DNA of 64,000 bases from contig NC_003074.8 in the NCBI RefSeq assembly GCF_000001735.4, forward strand, positions 4,216,101-4,280,100, written 5' to 3'. A program made the translations under genes and the position numbers. Shown here piece after piece: positions 11,875-26,040 of this stretch. The stretch comes from Arabidopsis thaliana. Lineage: Eukaryota > Streptophyta > Magnoliopsida > Brassicales > Brassicaceae. A model generated the notes under the pieces. The model was given only the letters and a program-made list of their open reading frames with translations. It ran no database searches and was not told where the DNA came from. The stretch's first letter is position 1, and every line of letters begins with the position of its first letter.

Positions 11875-13530
11875 TTAATCGTCCAACAACCCAGAGGAAG
11901 AGCTGGAAGAGTTCGCACTCGGAAAGACCGAGCTGGAATAGTCCGAACTCGAAGAGACCGAGCCGGAATAGTCCAAACTCGAAGAGACCGAGTTGGAATA
12001 GTCCGGACTTGAAGAGTTCTCCCGACTTGAAGAGAACAGACTCGAAGAGACAGAGCTGGAAGAGTCTGGACTCGAAGAGAACGAGCTGTAAGAGTCTGGA
12101 CTCGAAGAGACGGAGCTGGAAGAGTCTGGACTCGAAGAGACGGAGCTGGAAGAGTCTGGACTCGAAGAGTCGGAGTCGGAGCTGGAAGAGTCCGCCGCCA
12201 GACTTAAAGAGAGCAGAAAGGAAGAGGTATCCGGACTTGAAGAGACCGGAGTGGAAGTGGTCTTCGCACTTGAAGAGACTGGACTGGAAGTGGTCTTTTT
12301 CTTACCAGCGGACAAGTCTGGCAGGTACCGAAAGTAACTCTGTAGCTTGCCATTCTTCACTAGCTGTGTTGCTTCATCAATCTTGCCTGCACCCATCAAA
12401 CGCTCAACCACGGGTTTGTACATGTTCGGGCGAGACAGGAGCTTGTGTTTGATGGCCTCTTCGGATACCTCAACCGCTCTATCAAGATCACCTTTCTTGC
12501 AGAGAAGAGGGATTAACATACAGTAAGTCACTGTATCAGGAGTCAGACCCTTCTCCTTCATCTCATTGTAACATTTCATAACCTCCTCGAGGTTGTTATC
12601 AACACGGTAAGCCGTGATTAAAGCATTGTATGTATGAACATCTGGGGAAATCCCTTCAGTTTTCATAACATCAATCAAGTTAAGTGCATCAGTGAACTTC
12701 TTGTTCCGAGTAAGACCTCTCACTCTCGAGTTATAACTCCTAATGTTAGGAGAAAGATTCTTGGATTTCATCAAATCCCAAATCCTATCACCTTCAACAA
12801 ACAACTCCCTCCTATAAAACTCTTCTAACAGAGTGTTGAAAGAGATCAAGTCAGGCTCGAACCCGTTCTTCTCCAGTTCCTCAAAGATAGATAATATATC
12901 ATCCATAGAGCCTTTACGGCAAAGTGCCTTGATCATGGTATTATAAGTAACCAAATCAGGAGTAATACCTAGCTTCTCTGGTAACTCCTTGAAGGTCTTC
13001 ATAGCCTCGTCAAGCTTCTTTGAATTAACATAAGCCGATAGAAGCGCATTGAACGACTTCACAGTTCTTTCACAGTTTAGCTCAGGCATTTCATCGAACA
13101 GTTTGTGCGCATGTTCCGCCATTCCTGAGTATCCATAAAGAAGCATTATACGGATAACGAAATCCTCCGACTTTATGTCATCGAACTTCTTCTGGTATTG
13201 AAGAACTTCGTCGATCGTTGAGAACTTCTTTGCTTCCCTGAGACGGCGGATAAACGCACTGTAGAGTCCATGGACTTGCCGGAAACTCTCAGACTCGCAG
13301 GATCTCTTGAACTTCTCTACTTTCTGCGTCAATTTCGAATTTTTAGAATCCTTGGCGTCATTCGACGATTGACCTCCGTCTCCTACAGAGGCGGTGGATG
13401 CCTTCAATTTACTAGGGAATTTGGTGGATTTGGTTTGGCTTCTGGGTTTTGCGGACTTAGCAGTGGCGATTGAAGATTCTTTGAAGATTCCATGGAGGCG
13501 ACTGTACAGCGACGAGCCTACCTTGCTCAT
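11875..13530 (-). CDS. P-class pentatricopeptide repeat protein with Ser-rich tail
   Basis: Intronless gene of 551 residues. The N-terminal ~60 residues are basic and Ser-rich, suggesting mitochondrial targeting. About eight P-type PPR motifs cover roughly residues 120-400, with typical helix signatures such as DLVTYNTMIKALCRKG, DLISFNTLLEEFYR and DVHTYNALITAY. These helical repeats read single-stranded RNA or act as ribosome-bound scaffolds in organelles. After about residue 405 the protein changes to a tail built from a ten-residue Ser-rich unit (SSSPDSSSSV) repeated about nine times, coded by a 30-bp minisatellite. The neighbour at 13894-15078 is a tandem paralogue without this tail. Three or more close relatives exist in Arabidopsis as I remember it, some found in the mitochondrial ribosome. 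Confidence 0.9.
   Translation of the reverse strand: MSKVGSSLYSRLHGIFKESSIATAKSAKPRSQTKSTKFPSKLKASTASVGDGGQSSNDAKDSKNSKLTQKVEKFKRSCESESFRQVHGLYSAFIRRLREAKKFSTIDEVLQYQKKFDDIKSEDFVIRIMLLYGYSGMAEHAHKLFDEMPELNCERTVKSFNALLSAYVNSKKLDEAMKTFKELPEKLGITPDLVTYNTMIKALCRKGSMDDILSIFEELEKNGFEPDLISFNTLLEEFYRRELFVEGDRIWDLMKSKNLSPNIRSYNSRVRGLTRNKKFTDALNLIDVMKTEGISPDVHTYNALITAYRVDNNLEEVMKCYNEMKEKGLTPDTVTYCMLIPLLCKKGDLDRAVEVSEEAIKHKLLSRPNMYKPVVERLMGAGKIDEATQLVKNGKLQSYFRYLPDLSAGKKKTTSSPVSSSAKTTSTPVSSSPDTSSFLLSLSLAADSSSSDSDSSSPDSSSSVSSSPDSSSSVSSSPDSYSSFSSSPDSSSSVSSSLFSSSRENSSSPDYSNSVSSSLDYSGSVSSSSDYSSSVFPSANSSSSSSGLLDD
11890..12200 (-). repeat. 30-bp coding minisatellite (Ser-rich tail)
   Basis: A unit of about 30 bp recurs about nine times with substitutions; a typical plus-strand unit is GTCTGGACTCGAAGAGACGG followed by AGCTGGAAGA. 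It codes the decapeptide SSSPDSSSSV and variants with D-Y, L-D or N. Units at 12110-12170 are nearly identical, which suggests recent slippage or unequal exchange. All copies keep the reading frame. Confidence 0.9.
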
Positions 13531-13539
13531 AGCTTCGTG

Positions 13540-13893
13540 CAGGTGGTGAAAATGTCAGAGTTGAGTGTGAGGGTTTAGGGTTTTGGACTTAAGAGTGCTC
13601 CTCCGGCTAGGTCTTATGCAGTGAATGCGAAAAACAAAATAAAACAGCGTGCCGTTTCTACTCCTGGACTACGCAGCGTTTTTTGTGTCTAAATCTTAAA
13701 TTCATGCCGTTCTCTAACCAGAAAAGGAAATAAGAAAATTTCTTTTAACTTTGAGAATTGAAAGCAACACAAACACACTACAGATAGAGATAGTTCAATT
13801 ATTAAATCACCGCACTCGCAGTTTGCAACAAGACATTAAAAAGAGGGAAACACAGACTAAATTAAAAACTAGTCAATAAGCCTTGCCAATTAA
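13540..13893. other. Intergenic spacer between tandem PPR genes
   Basis: Contains GGGTTTAGGG at 13571-13580, a telo-box-like sequence just upstream of the PPR start at 13530. The rest is the 3' flank of the right-hand PPR gene. Confidence 0.55.
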
Positions 13894-15078
13894 CTACTCT
13901 TTGGGAAAGAGACGAAGCTTGCACTGCAAATAGTCATTCGTCTTTGCTAGCTCGACAATCTCTTCAGCTTCGTCTTGCTTGGACCCTTTCACCAATGCAT
14001 CAACTACCTCCTGCAGGACAGCCTCATCGACTAGCAGACGCTTAGCAAATATTTCCTTGCAGAGCTCATAAGCAGACTCTAAATCGCCCGCCTTACATAT
14101 TGCAGGAAGCAATGAGTTAAAGACAAATTTCAACGGGCGACAACCATTCTTCTCGATTTCCTTGTACCACGTTATGGCTTCATCTAATTTTCCTTCACTG
14201 ACAAATCCTTTAATCATGGCAGTGAATGTGAAAACATCAGGTTTGAGCTCATTACCCTTAAGTTTGTCAAAGAGACTAACCATCTCTTCTGATTTATTCT
14301 CCATGGCTAGTCCTAACAACCGAGCATTGTAACTACGGATGTCTCGCTTAACATTCTTCTCTACCATTCTAGCCCATATCTGTTCTCCTTCCTCAAACTT
14401 CCCTTTTGTATACGACTCATGTAAAAGTATATTGAAGGTGATATGATCAGGTTTCAAACCCTTGTTCTCAATCTCATCAATCAACGCAACAGCTTCAGTG
14501 AAGGAACCCTTTCCACACAATCCCTTGATCAAAGTATTGTAAGATGCAACATCTGGTTCAATCGAGAGCTTACCTGGCAACTCCTTGAAGATACCTTCAA
14601 CCAAATCAAACTTCTTGGAGTTCACACAGGCATTCAGTAATGCGTTGAAAGACAACGCTGTTCTCTTGCAGTTTCTCTCAGGCATTTCGTCGAACACTTT
14701 CTGTGCATTCTCAAACATACCGACTCGTCCATAGAGATTGATAATCCTCGCCACGAATCCTTCCTTTGACATGTTTGGATACTTGTTCTGCTCCTCCAGG
14801 ATCTCCTCGACCCACTCAAACTTCTTGGCTGCGGCGAGACGGCGAACGGTTCTCTCATAGACAGCTATATTCTTCCGGAACCACTCTGCTTGGCAGGCTT
14901 TCTTGAACTTCTCCGTGATGAATTTGGGGTCGCGTTCGTCATTTACGAGGGTGATGAGGGACGGTTTGGGTGGCGAGGGTGTGGCTGCAGCAGCGGTAAC
15001 GGCGGAGAAGAAGCGGCGATTCGTGTGGGTGCTGAAGCTGAAGTTGCCACGAAGGAGAAAGCGAGAGAGAGACGACAT
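13894..15078 (-). CDS. P-class pentatricopeptide repeat protein, tandem paralogue
   Basis: Intronless gene of 394 residues. The start is placed at 15078 (MSSLSRFLLRGNFSFS) because it begins an Arg/Ser-rich mitochondrial presequence. An in-frame Met 19 codons upstream would add a Lys/Glu-rich segment that spoils targeting. About eight P-type PPR motifs span residues 100-375, for example DVASYNTLIKGLCGKG and DVFTFTAMIKGFV. The motif order, phase and several segments (VNSKK, FKELP, DIRSYNAR) match the PPR gene at 11875-13530, so the two arose by tandem duplication. From memory this protein or its closest relatives are components of the plant mitochondrial ribosome (rPPR proteins), which would make the role translational rather than editing. 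Confidence 0.88.
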   Translation of the reverse strand: MSSLSRFLLRGNFSFSTHTNRRFFSAVTAAAATPSPPKPSLITLVNDERDPKFITEKFKKACQAEWFRKNIAVYERTVRRLAAAKKFEWVEEILEEQNKYPNMSKEGFVARIINLYGRVGMFENAQKVFDEMPERNCKRTALSFNALLNACVNSKKFDLVEGIFKELPGKLSIEPDVASYNTLIKGLCGKGSFTEAVALIDEIENKGLKPDHITFNILLHESYTKGKFEEGEQIWARMVEKNVKRDIRSYNARLLGLAMENKSEEMVSLFDKLKGNELKPDVFTFTAMIKGFVSEGKLDEAITWYKEIEKNGCRPLKFVFNSLLPAICKAGDLESAYELCKEIFAKRLLVDEAVLQEVVDALVKGSKQDEAEEIVELAKTNDYLQCKLRLFPKE

Positions 15079-15149
15079 CGTTTTTAGCTGTATGCAAAGG
15101 TTTTTCTCTTCTTTTTTTTGGATCGGAGTGTTCAAAGGTTTTTAGTCAG

Positions 15150-15459
15150 GGGAACGGCTTTAATACTTCAAATTAGGTTTGGTAACAATATAAAGCAAAT
15201 GAACCCTAAATTACTTTTGTATTATTCAAAATTTCAAACTTATTACTCATTAGTCATTAGTGAATGTACTTTGTATTATTAAAAATTAAAAACTGAGAAT
15301 TATTTTTTATAATCTGTATATTTATGATTTTTCCATTAAAACTATGTTCATTTGTCCATTCTACCAATGCATTTGGTTTGCACTAAAAAGCTTAGAAAGA
15401 GTCATAAAAAAAACAATGAGCATTACCTTGAGTTGGAGACTAGTTATCTCGTATGAAGC
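15150..15459. other. Short intergenic region between the PPR and SPO11-1 genes
   Basis: AT-rich. It contains the leader and promoter of the PPR gene and the 3' UTR of SPO11-1. Two similar TTTGTATTATT(C/A)AAAATT segments near 15217 and 15270 suggest a small local duplication. Confidence 0.5.
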
Positions 15460-18092
15460 TCAAGGAGAGCTTACTTCACGACGAATCTTAGAAGGAATAT
15501 ATACCTCTGACAAAAAGGACAGTGAGTGAACTGAGAGTGCTTCGATCTCAAACTTGACCCCTCTTTTCAACATCGTTTCAAGTTCCAACCTTAGACGACC
15601 AAAATCGTTTTGATCAAGACTAGTTTTTGTCATTTGGTTGAAATGTAAATATAAAAAAGTCAGGGAAGTTTTTCATACCTCCATTGTGGCATTTCACGCT
15701 TCAGGTAGCATCTAAGCAACATTGCTTCAGTTCTTTTCTTATCTGTCCGGGGAAGTTGTTACAATCTCAAAAAAGGAAGCAGTGAAAAATAGGAAAATCT
15801 AAAGATTTAAGGCGATAAGGTGTTTAATGATCTCTTACCTTCTTCTGTCAGTGGCAAAAGACACTGTTTGGGAACACTATATACCTCAGAGTCTGAAGGA
15901 AAAGCTCCCAACCATTTCATATCTGGTGCTCGTAATGATTCAATATCATAGGCCATTTGCTTACAGAAAGAAAACAAGTGACATAAGGAAAATGGTTCAA
16001 AATGAAATGGGTCAGTGCCATATCACATTATCACTATCAACAAAAACAATGCAAGCGGTGAAATTTTCCGAGTTCAGTCATCTATATTTTGTAACAGAAT
16101 CTAACCATGGAGCCAAAACGGTATGTGGCTAGGATCTCAAAGCCATATGGATCACAGTCGACTAGACAATGCACAGGTAGATGCAACTTCTCCATCAGGA
16201 GTCGCAAGAACCTGGAAAGAATCTGTGTTATTCGCTGATATATTAATCAATAGAAGATAATGTCTGATAAAATAGTATTCCAGGAACCTGGGATTAAGTT
16301 ATGTACCTTCTTGTTGAGACATCTGGATATCCTCTTCCCTGCCAAAAACAATCGTAACTTTGATGTCAAACATAAAATGGAAATGAAAACTAGTCAAAAC
16401 TGAAATCAGTAAGAATGAAGCAGATTTCTTACTGTGATAACAATGCAGCGGTTCGTCTTGCAAAACATGTCATTTGCTAAACGCTGGAATACTATAAACC
16501 ATGGATGAAAGCGATTTAGTCATGAAGAAAGAAAACCATCTTCCTAGTTACTACATAAATAAGAGGTCTTTCTTACCTGTTTCTTTTTCCACAACCAGTA
16601 TGTACTCAGCTAAGCTAACAATATCTGCAAGCAGGAAAATGACATCCAATTATAGTTCCTGATGCCACCATAGATAGTGAATCTTATACTTCCTGATATC
16701 AGCTGAGATAAGGATTTGACTTCTCTAAAGAGCATAAAGCATCACTTAAAATGATTGCAAATATATGTACCTTCGACTTCCTCTACAAGAACAGGAACGG
16801 GATATGCCTGAAATGAAATCACTTGCAGAGTTATACTTCCTGATGCCAATATAAAAAGTGAATCTTATGTTCAAATTCTTACAGTGTTCAAGCTGTTTAA
16901 ACAATCAAATTTCCTTCCAGCTTCCCTAAATTTTAACCAACCCATCACCAACCTACAACACAAAAGAATAATGAGGTGGATCTTAAAATAAGGACATGCC
17001 TCAAGATAGAAGCATTGCACTCGTTATCAAGAGCACCCACCCGTTTCCAACAGAAACCTGCAAAATATCACATGAATGAAAAAGTAATCACATCTTCAAT
17101 CGCAGCTTATAATAACTCTTCAGAAGGAAAATTGAAGGTGAAAGTATTAAAGTACTAACCACATTCAAGTTGTACCGACTACACTGAAAAAGAATGCATA
17201 TATCACCAATTGCACGGTCCACAATGGATTGTGCTGTGAAGTAGACGAAAACAGTGTTACTAGAAGGCCAAGAACACAACAAAGAGGGATGCATAACTAA
17301 TATCCGTATAAAAATCTCAATACGTATTCGTTTAGAAGAAAAACATAACTAAAACATTATACGTTGCTTCCAAATTCACCTTTGAAAGCTGATGGATGCA
17401 TGTAGTAGATATCTCTTTTCGAAGCATGTCTATTTTCTTGCAGAAGTTGTTGGACTATCAACAATACTCTTAGCAACATATCTGAAAGTAAAAACACCGC
17501 AATGTGATGCTATATTAAGATAACACTAATGTACTTGTAGAATTATCTGAAACCTGACTCACCGATTCTGTAGGTTTGTGGTTCCTTCTTAAGAGTGAAA
17601 ATTTCCTGACCCTTTGGTTTATCAGAGCTGCATAAGCTATAGACAGCAGAATAAAATGGTAAATTCATGAGGTCTTAGTTTTCAATACTCGTTGACGTTG
17701 TGCTTAAATCCTTCAAAAATGTCTCGAACCAAAGACCAAACACGTCTGATTCTTCAATCAAAGAAAGTGAAAACAAAATTGAATAATCGAGATCGAAGAG
17801 AGACAAACCAATCAGCTTCTGGATTCATGCAATAGTTCCTGAATTGATTGATGGAAATTTTTGGAGATCTTCCTTCAGCCAGATCTACAACGACCGATTG
17901 AGTAAAATCTGCTCAAAAAACCGAAACATAGTGATGAACAACGGAAGAGCCAGCGAAGTCATCGACTAGAAATTTCGACATAGATTAGAGGACAAATTAC
18001 TCAATACGATTCGGAAAATTTTGGGATTTTCTGATACCTTTGATCCTTTGAAGCAAATTAGTCGATTCTGAAATAGCGAATTTTCCCTCCAT
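15460..18092 (-). CDS. SPO11-1: Meiotic recombination protein SPO11-1 (TOPOVIA-like)
   Basis: Catalytic subunit of the meiotic TopoVI-like complex that makes the DNA double-strand breaks starting recombination in the nucleus. Fifteen small coding exons can be placed by phase. The first are 18038-18092, about 17810-17908, 17563-17636, 17380-17481 and 17160-17233. A 17-nt micro-exon follows at 17041-17057, and the last exon is 15460-15589. The protein is 362 residues, starting MEGKFAISESTNLLQRIK. The winged-helix region carries the active-site tyrosine in RDIYYMHPSAF (Y103). The Toprim domain has the metal-binding VDCDPYGFEI. The C-terminus is EVYIPSKIRREVSSP. Length and motifs match the family. 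The base count around the 3' end of exon 2 is uncertain by one base in my hand model. Plants also need SPO11-2, which is not in this window. Confidence 0.95.
17041..17057 (-). other. SPO11-1: 17-nt micro-exon of SPO11-1
   Basis: Coding exon 6 is only 17 nt (reads VSVGN plus two bases), bounded by a TGCAG acceptor and a GTGGG donor. It is needed to join NLNV to GLVMGWLKF in frame. Confidence 0.85.
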
Positions 18093-18229
18093 CTCTTTCG
18101 AGTTTCAAAACTGAAAAATGCAATGGTCGACGAATTTTTGTAGACGGGAAGAAAAGGGATGGGTGCGAAAAGCTTGCCGTTAAAACCTTCGAATTTAAAC
18201 ATGCGTGTCGTTTAGTTCCTACTTTCCAT

Positions 18230-18340
18230 GACGTTGGGCCATTGGCATTTAGGCCCGATACGTAACTGACGTGTCATTTTAAAAACGCATGTGTTTTTAA
18301 ACACGTTGGGCCGTTGGCTTTTAGGCCCGATCCGAAACTA
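18230..18340. promoter_or_regulatory. Duplicated site II promoter block upstream of SPO11-1
   Basis: A block of about 37 bp occurs twice in direct orientation, at about 18231-18267 and 18303-18339. Each has ACGTTGGGCC, then TTGGC(A/T)TTTAGGCCCGAT. Each copy carries TGGGCC and a GGCCC core, the site II class bound by TCP factors. They lie 140-250 bp upstream of the SPO11-1 start codon. Confidence 0.75.
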
Positions 18341-18344
18341 GGCA

Positions 18345-19150
18345 AAGTGATTGTGAAAAAGATTCATGATAACAATCAAACCAATATAAATCGATTTATT
18401 CAGACTTGGAGACATTTTAGTGATGCCAATATAAAATAATCATGTGCACTAAATTTGAAATAATTAATGTGTATGGTAAACTAGATTAGAATTAGTTCTA
18501 GACTTCTAGTGGTCGAGATTTGTTCATAAGCTTTATGCTCGGACACGTGAGGAACATACCAAAATGTTCGAATCTATTATGCCATACACTTATTTTAATC
18601 ATTTCTTCTCTATGATAGATTGCTCACCTAATTTATATATAATCTAAGAATATACTACTTAGCTTTAACGTATTTTATCCGATAACGAATTCATGATACC
18701 AAAAAAGTTCTAAAACAAAAGAGGCATCTTGTATTATTTATAGTATTTCTAACTAAAACACAACACTGATAACATTTAAATTGCTTTGTTCCGTTTAATT
18801 AGTAAACAAATGAAAAGCTGTCGCGTCGGTGGTTGGGTTTCATTCGGAAAGATTTAAAAGTAAAGCGCACGGATTTTAAGGTCGTTCAACATTTAAATTT
18901 TTTTTGAAAGTAAAATCATATATCAATGCAATGTGTAATCTTGTAACGTATAAACTAATGAGAGATACCTAAAGAAAAGAAGCCTCGCGCCTAAACAGAA
19001 ACATAAGATTAAAATAAGTAATATAGAAGCATAAACTTAAGCAAGATTTTATTCCTCGTGAAAATATTACATTTTGTAATTTTATTTTCTCTAGTATTAA
19101 AAAAGGAACAACTAATTAACGGAAATACTTAAGGAATTAAGAACAGAGAG
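18345..19150. other. Intergenic region, SPO11-1 to small membrane protein
   Basis: AT-rich, with no gene or RNA recognised. The right end is the 3' flank of the small membrane protein gene. Confidence 0.5.
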
Positions 19151-19159
19151 GTCTCATAC

Positions 19160-19480
19160 TTAGTCAAGTTTGGTGAAGCTATCAAAGAGAATGTCTTCGT
19201 GTTGTCCGCCGACGACATAGTCAAGAATCCCTTCCGCCGCCACTTTTAAGCCTGCGCCTTCGCCTGGGATGATGGTAGACGAAACCGGGAGATCGGAGGT
19301 GCGTGCGAAGAAGAAAACGGCAGCGAGAAAGAGAGCCGTGGAGAGAAAAAGTGGCCAGAAGTAAGATAGAACGGTGAGGAAACCGGGAGAATAAGCGACG
19401 AGAGCTACGGTGAGGAGAGATAAAACAAAGGCAAACACGATTTGCAACTTGAACTTCAAAAGCTTCTCCCGGAACTCCAT
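19160..19480 (-). CDS. Small two-pass transmembrane protein
   Basis: Single-exon gene of 106 residues with no known function. A basic N-terminus (MEFREKLLKFK) is followed by two hydrophobic segments at about residues 12-31 and 35-57, then a soluble tail rich in Gly and acidic residues ending DSFTKLD. The predicted topology has both ends in the cytosol. The leader upstream is C/T-rich in the sense strand (CTCTCTC near 19590), as for expressed plant genes. The overlapping minus frame at 19221-19583 has no such regular pattern and is taken as its shadow. Confidence 0.75.
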   Translation of the reverse strand: MEFREKLLKFKLQIVFAFVLSLLTVALVAYSPGFLTVLSYFWPLFLSTALFLAAVFFFARTSDLPVSSTIIPGEGAGLKVAAEGILDYVVGGQHEDILFDSFTKLD

Positions 19481-19619
19481 CTCCGATCACCGACAAAGAT
19501 CTGTGAGTCTGTGACTGTTGTGTTAACACGAGAAAGATGGAGTGAAGAGAGATAGAGATATATCTAAAAGAGAGATAGTACAATGCTAACTCTCTCTCTG
19601 TCTTTCCTCTGAGTGTCTA

Positions 19620-20225
19620 TACGTAAAGAAATAGGAAAGATTCTCTGTGACAAGGATAACGTCAAAATCTCAAGTTATTTTGTTTTTAAACGCGTTTGAA
19701 AATTATACTGTTTTTCTTCTAACGAAAATGATAATATATTTTTAAGATTTTTATGTTACTTTGTTCTGTGACTTGTATGAACATTTTTTTTTTTGTAAAG
19801 TTGTCGTAAAAGTCAAAGAATGAAACATTTTCTGACATAAATAGTAAATCGTACAAAGCTAAAATAATGATAAGAGAGATATTTTCAATTCAGTTATAAT
19901 GTTGTCCGTTTTGCATGATTGAATTTTTAACTTTGGATTCAGGCCGACCAAAATATGGGCCTTTAAAAGCCCGATTTGGGTTGCTAACAGACGACTACTC
20001 TTTTGTTAGAACTTACACGAGCCGCCGTTTCTACTTTCTAGCTCTGGCAAAACGGCGAGGCATTTTCTTTAAACATATCAACATACAATTAGCAGCATCT
20101 CTACAAGTTTACACTTCTCTCATAAAACCCAACTCTACGAATAAAAGAGAAGGTGTTTTCATTTATCCTCTTCGTCTAATTGCATCCAAACTCTCAGCAG
20201 AGACAAATACAGCTTGCTTTTAACG
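19620..20225. other. Intergenic region with site II elements
   Basis: Contains GGGCCT and AAGCCCG elements at about 19950-19975, next to a 102-codon plus-strand open frame at 19915-20223 that has no family match. These look like promoter elements for an unidentified plus-strand transcript, or chance. The right end is the 3' UTR of the methyltransferase gene. Confidence 0.45.
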
Positions 20226-23866
<3,641 letters not shown>

Positions 23867-24110
23867 GGATGCTCCACTGCTGGAGCTAGAGCCAAACCTG
23901 GGAACTCTTATCGTACTTTCAGAAGAAAACACTCTTTTCCGCCAAGAGTGTTGGTTTAATGGGCCTAAAAGCCCATACTTTGCAGATCTCAATTTAGTTC
24001 AATTTCGGCCCGTCTACTTTTTTTTTTCCTTTTTTTTTACATTTAACGCAAAGGCAAAAACGTAATTATCTAAAAGTCCTCTTCTTCCCCAGTTTTCCTA
24101 ATTTGGTAAC
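23867..24110. promoter_or_regulatory. Bidirectional promoter between methyltransferase and WEB genes
   Basis: The two genes diverge. A short inverted motif ATGGGCCTAAAAGCCCAT (23959-23976) has site II cores on both strands, and a further GGCCCG lies at about 24006-24011. No TATA box is obvious for the methyltransferase. Confidence 0.6.
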
Positions 24111-24650
24111 CCTTGTTGCAGGCGGCTGTTGCTGATCGGGTCTCTCTTCTCCATTTTCCGATTAGTAAGTGTTTATTCTACTCATTTTGTCAAAATATCA
24201 CAATGTTAATGCAAATTTACATATATCAACTATCAAAAAGGCAATCTTTTATTGAAACGTGTTCTAAGTTTGAAAAGACTAAAACTTTCACTGTGCTGCT
24301 GTAGGATTAACTAGGAAGTCATGTGGTTCAGAATAGGCAATTCACGTGCAATGACAGAGATAAAGTAAAAAAAGAAAAGTATAGAGGTACCCGTGACCTC
24401 TTTCTTACACGAACGTGACACGTGAGCATGATTGTACATTAGAGACGAAGCTGCCCTCTTTCCTCCTTCCATTACAGTGTTCTTAAGGTACAACTATGTT
24501 TCTTTACTTTCTCTTCAGGGCATTGCTACTTCTTAAAGTTCTTCTTCCCATTGACAAACAAAGGGATCAGTGTTTTTATTTCGTCCCTTCCTTTGTCTGT
24601 ATTCTTAAGAGACAACCAAATCTTTTTTGTTTAGTAAAGTTTACGAGTGA

Positions 24651-25704
24651 ATGGCTACTTTTCATACCGTTAGAGATGCGGTGAAGCTCTTTGACGCTGG
24701 TATTTCTGGAGGAAAACATCTCAACAAAGGACAAGAAGAGGTATTGTGCCTTTTGTGTTTCTTTCACCCTCTGTAACATTGTGTGTGTTCCTTGGTGTGA
24801 TATAATACTGCAATATTTTCTGAAAATTTGGTTATTGTTGCAGGGAGTGTTGGTGGAGGAGACAAATCTCTGTCTCTGGAATAAAGAGGTTAACAAGTTG
24901 AAAGAAAAGATAAAGAATGCTGTGAAGACCAAGATTGAGGCTTTGTTAGAACTGGAGGAAGCTAAGAAAACGGTTGAGCAACTCAGTCAGGAGTTGGGAA
25001 TTAAGCGGAACATGATTAATGATGAGAAAGATTTAGATTTGAGTAGTAGTGTAAGAGTTGTGACTTCAGAGCTAGGTGTTGCTAAGGAATCGATTCATAG
25101 AGTAGCTGAAGAGGAGAGTGAGCTGTGTATGTTAATGGAGTCTCTTAAGCTCGAGCTTCAAAACGTGGAGAAAGCACATTCAGAGCTTAAAGAGATTGAG
25201 CAAAGAGAGAGGGATCATCAAGCCATTGAAGATCTGAAGAAGGAAACAAAAGATGCAAAAACCCAACTCTCGTTGTTAGAAGAAGAGCTCAAGATTGCTG
25301 TTTTTGAAGCTCAAGAAGCAAAAGATGCAGAGGAACACGCCAGGGAACGGCTAAATGTTGCAGTTTTAGAATCTGATTTCAGATCATTAGCTGTGGTGAA
25401 AGAAAGTGCTGCTGAAGAATTAACTGAGACAGAAGCTTTAAGAGCTTGCAGAGATGAAACACTCAAGACATTAGAGATGAGTGAGAGAGAAATTGAAGAT
25501 ATAAAAGCTGCAACACAAGATGCTTTGAAGAAAGCTGAGATGGCTCAAGAAGCTACAATTGTGGTGGATGTTGAGCTGAAACGACGGCGTAAAGCAGCGA
25601 GTAGGATCTTGGCAGAATCCAAAATGTGTGCCAAATCTACCAAGGAAGTGCTCAAGTCAAAACCAAGATCATCGTCAAAAGAAGGTTGCCTGGTCAAGTG
25701 TTAG
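24651..25704 (+). CDS. WEB family coiled-coil protein (DUF827)
   Basis: Two coding exons, 24651-24740 and 24844-25704, give 316 residues. WEB/PMI proteins are long coiled coils that, in the founding members WEB1 and PMI2, support chloroplast movement; this member has no known role that I can state. The N-terminus MATFHTVRDAVKLFDAG is the typical WEB start (a short conserved block before the coiled coil). Residues 30-310 are almost entirely heptad-rich in Glu, Lys, Leu and Ala. A non-coding first exon (about 24115-24166, ending GATTAG|TAAG or nearby) and an intron in the leader ending TTCAG near 24519 are likely. The protein is shorter than the 500-800 residues of large family members. Confidence 0.9.
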
Positions 25705-25719
25705 AAGAATCTTGGTCAG

Positions 25720-26040
25720 AGTTGTAATTGTGAAAATCTGTAGAACTTCAATAACTAGAAGAAGTGTCACTTTGTTGGTTGTGTTCAAAGTTGGAAGATT
25801 TAATAAGATTGTAGTGCGACCATTTGTGGTTTTGAATGTATATGTAAACACATTCACTATCAGCATTCAGCAATCGGATAACTAAACAAAAACAATTTGA
25901 TGATTTGGAGATTTGGAAATTTACAGAGCTAAAAGTGAAAAATGCCAGTGATTAATAAAAGAAAAGATAATTAAGGTCGGTTAGTAAAAAGACGTAAATA
26001 TAAATAAAAGGCTTGTTTTTTTATTTTTCACTTTGTTCTC
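25720..26040. other. Intergenic spacer, WEB to CWC15
   Basis: 3' flank of the WEB gene and promoter of CWC15. A (CT)n leader repeat lies at 26038-26050. No other feature is seen. Confidence 0.55.

Noticed and set aside
12009-12452. 147-codon plus-strand frame rich in Lys, Ser and Arg
   Set aside because: It is the antisense shadow of the Ser-rich minisatellite and PPR coding region.
14634-14858. Minus-strand 74-codon frame within the PPR gene
   Set aside because: Alternative-frame shadow of the PPR coding sequence, rich in Arg and Ser by codon reflection.
19915-20223. 102-codon plus-strand open frame with site II elements just upstream
   Set aside because: No recognisable domain or codon signal. 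The elements may serve an unknown transcript, but this is not enough for a gene call.
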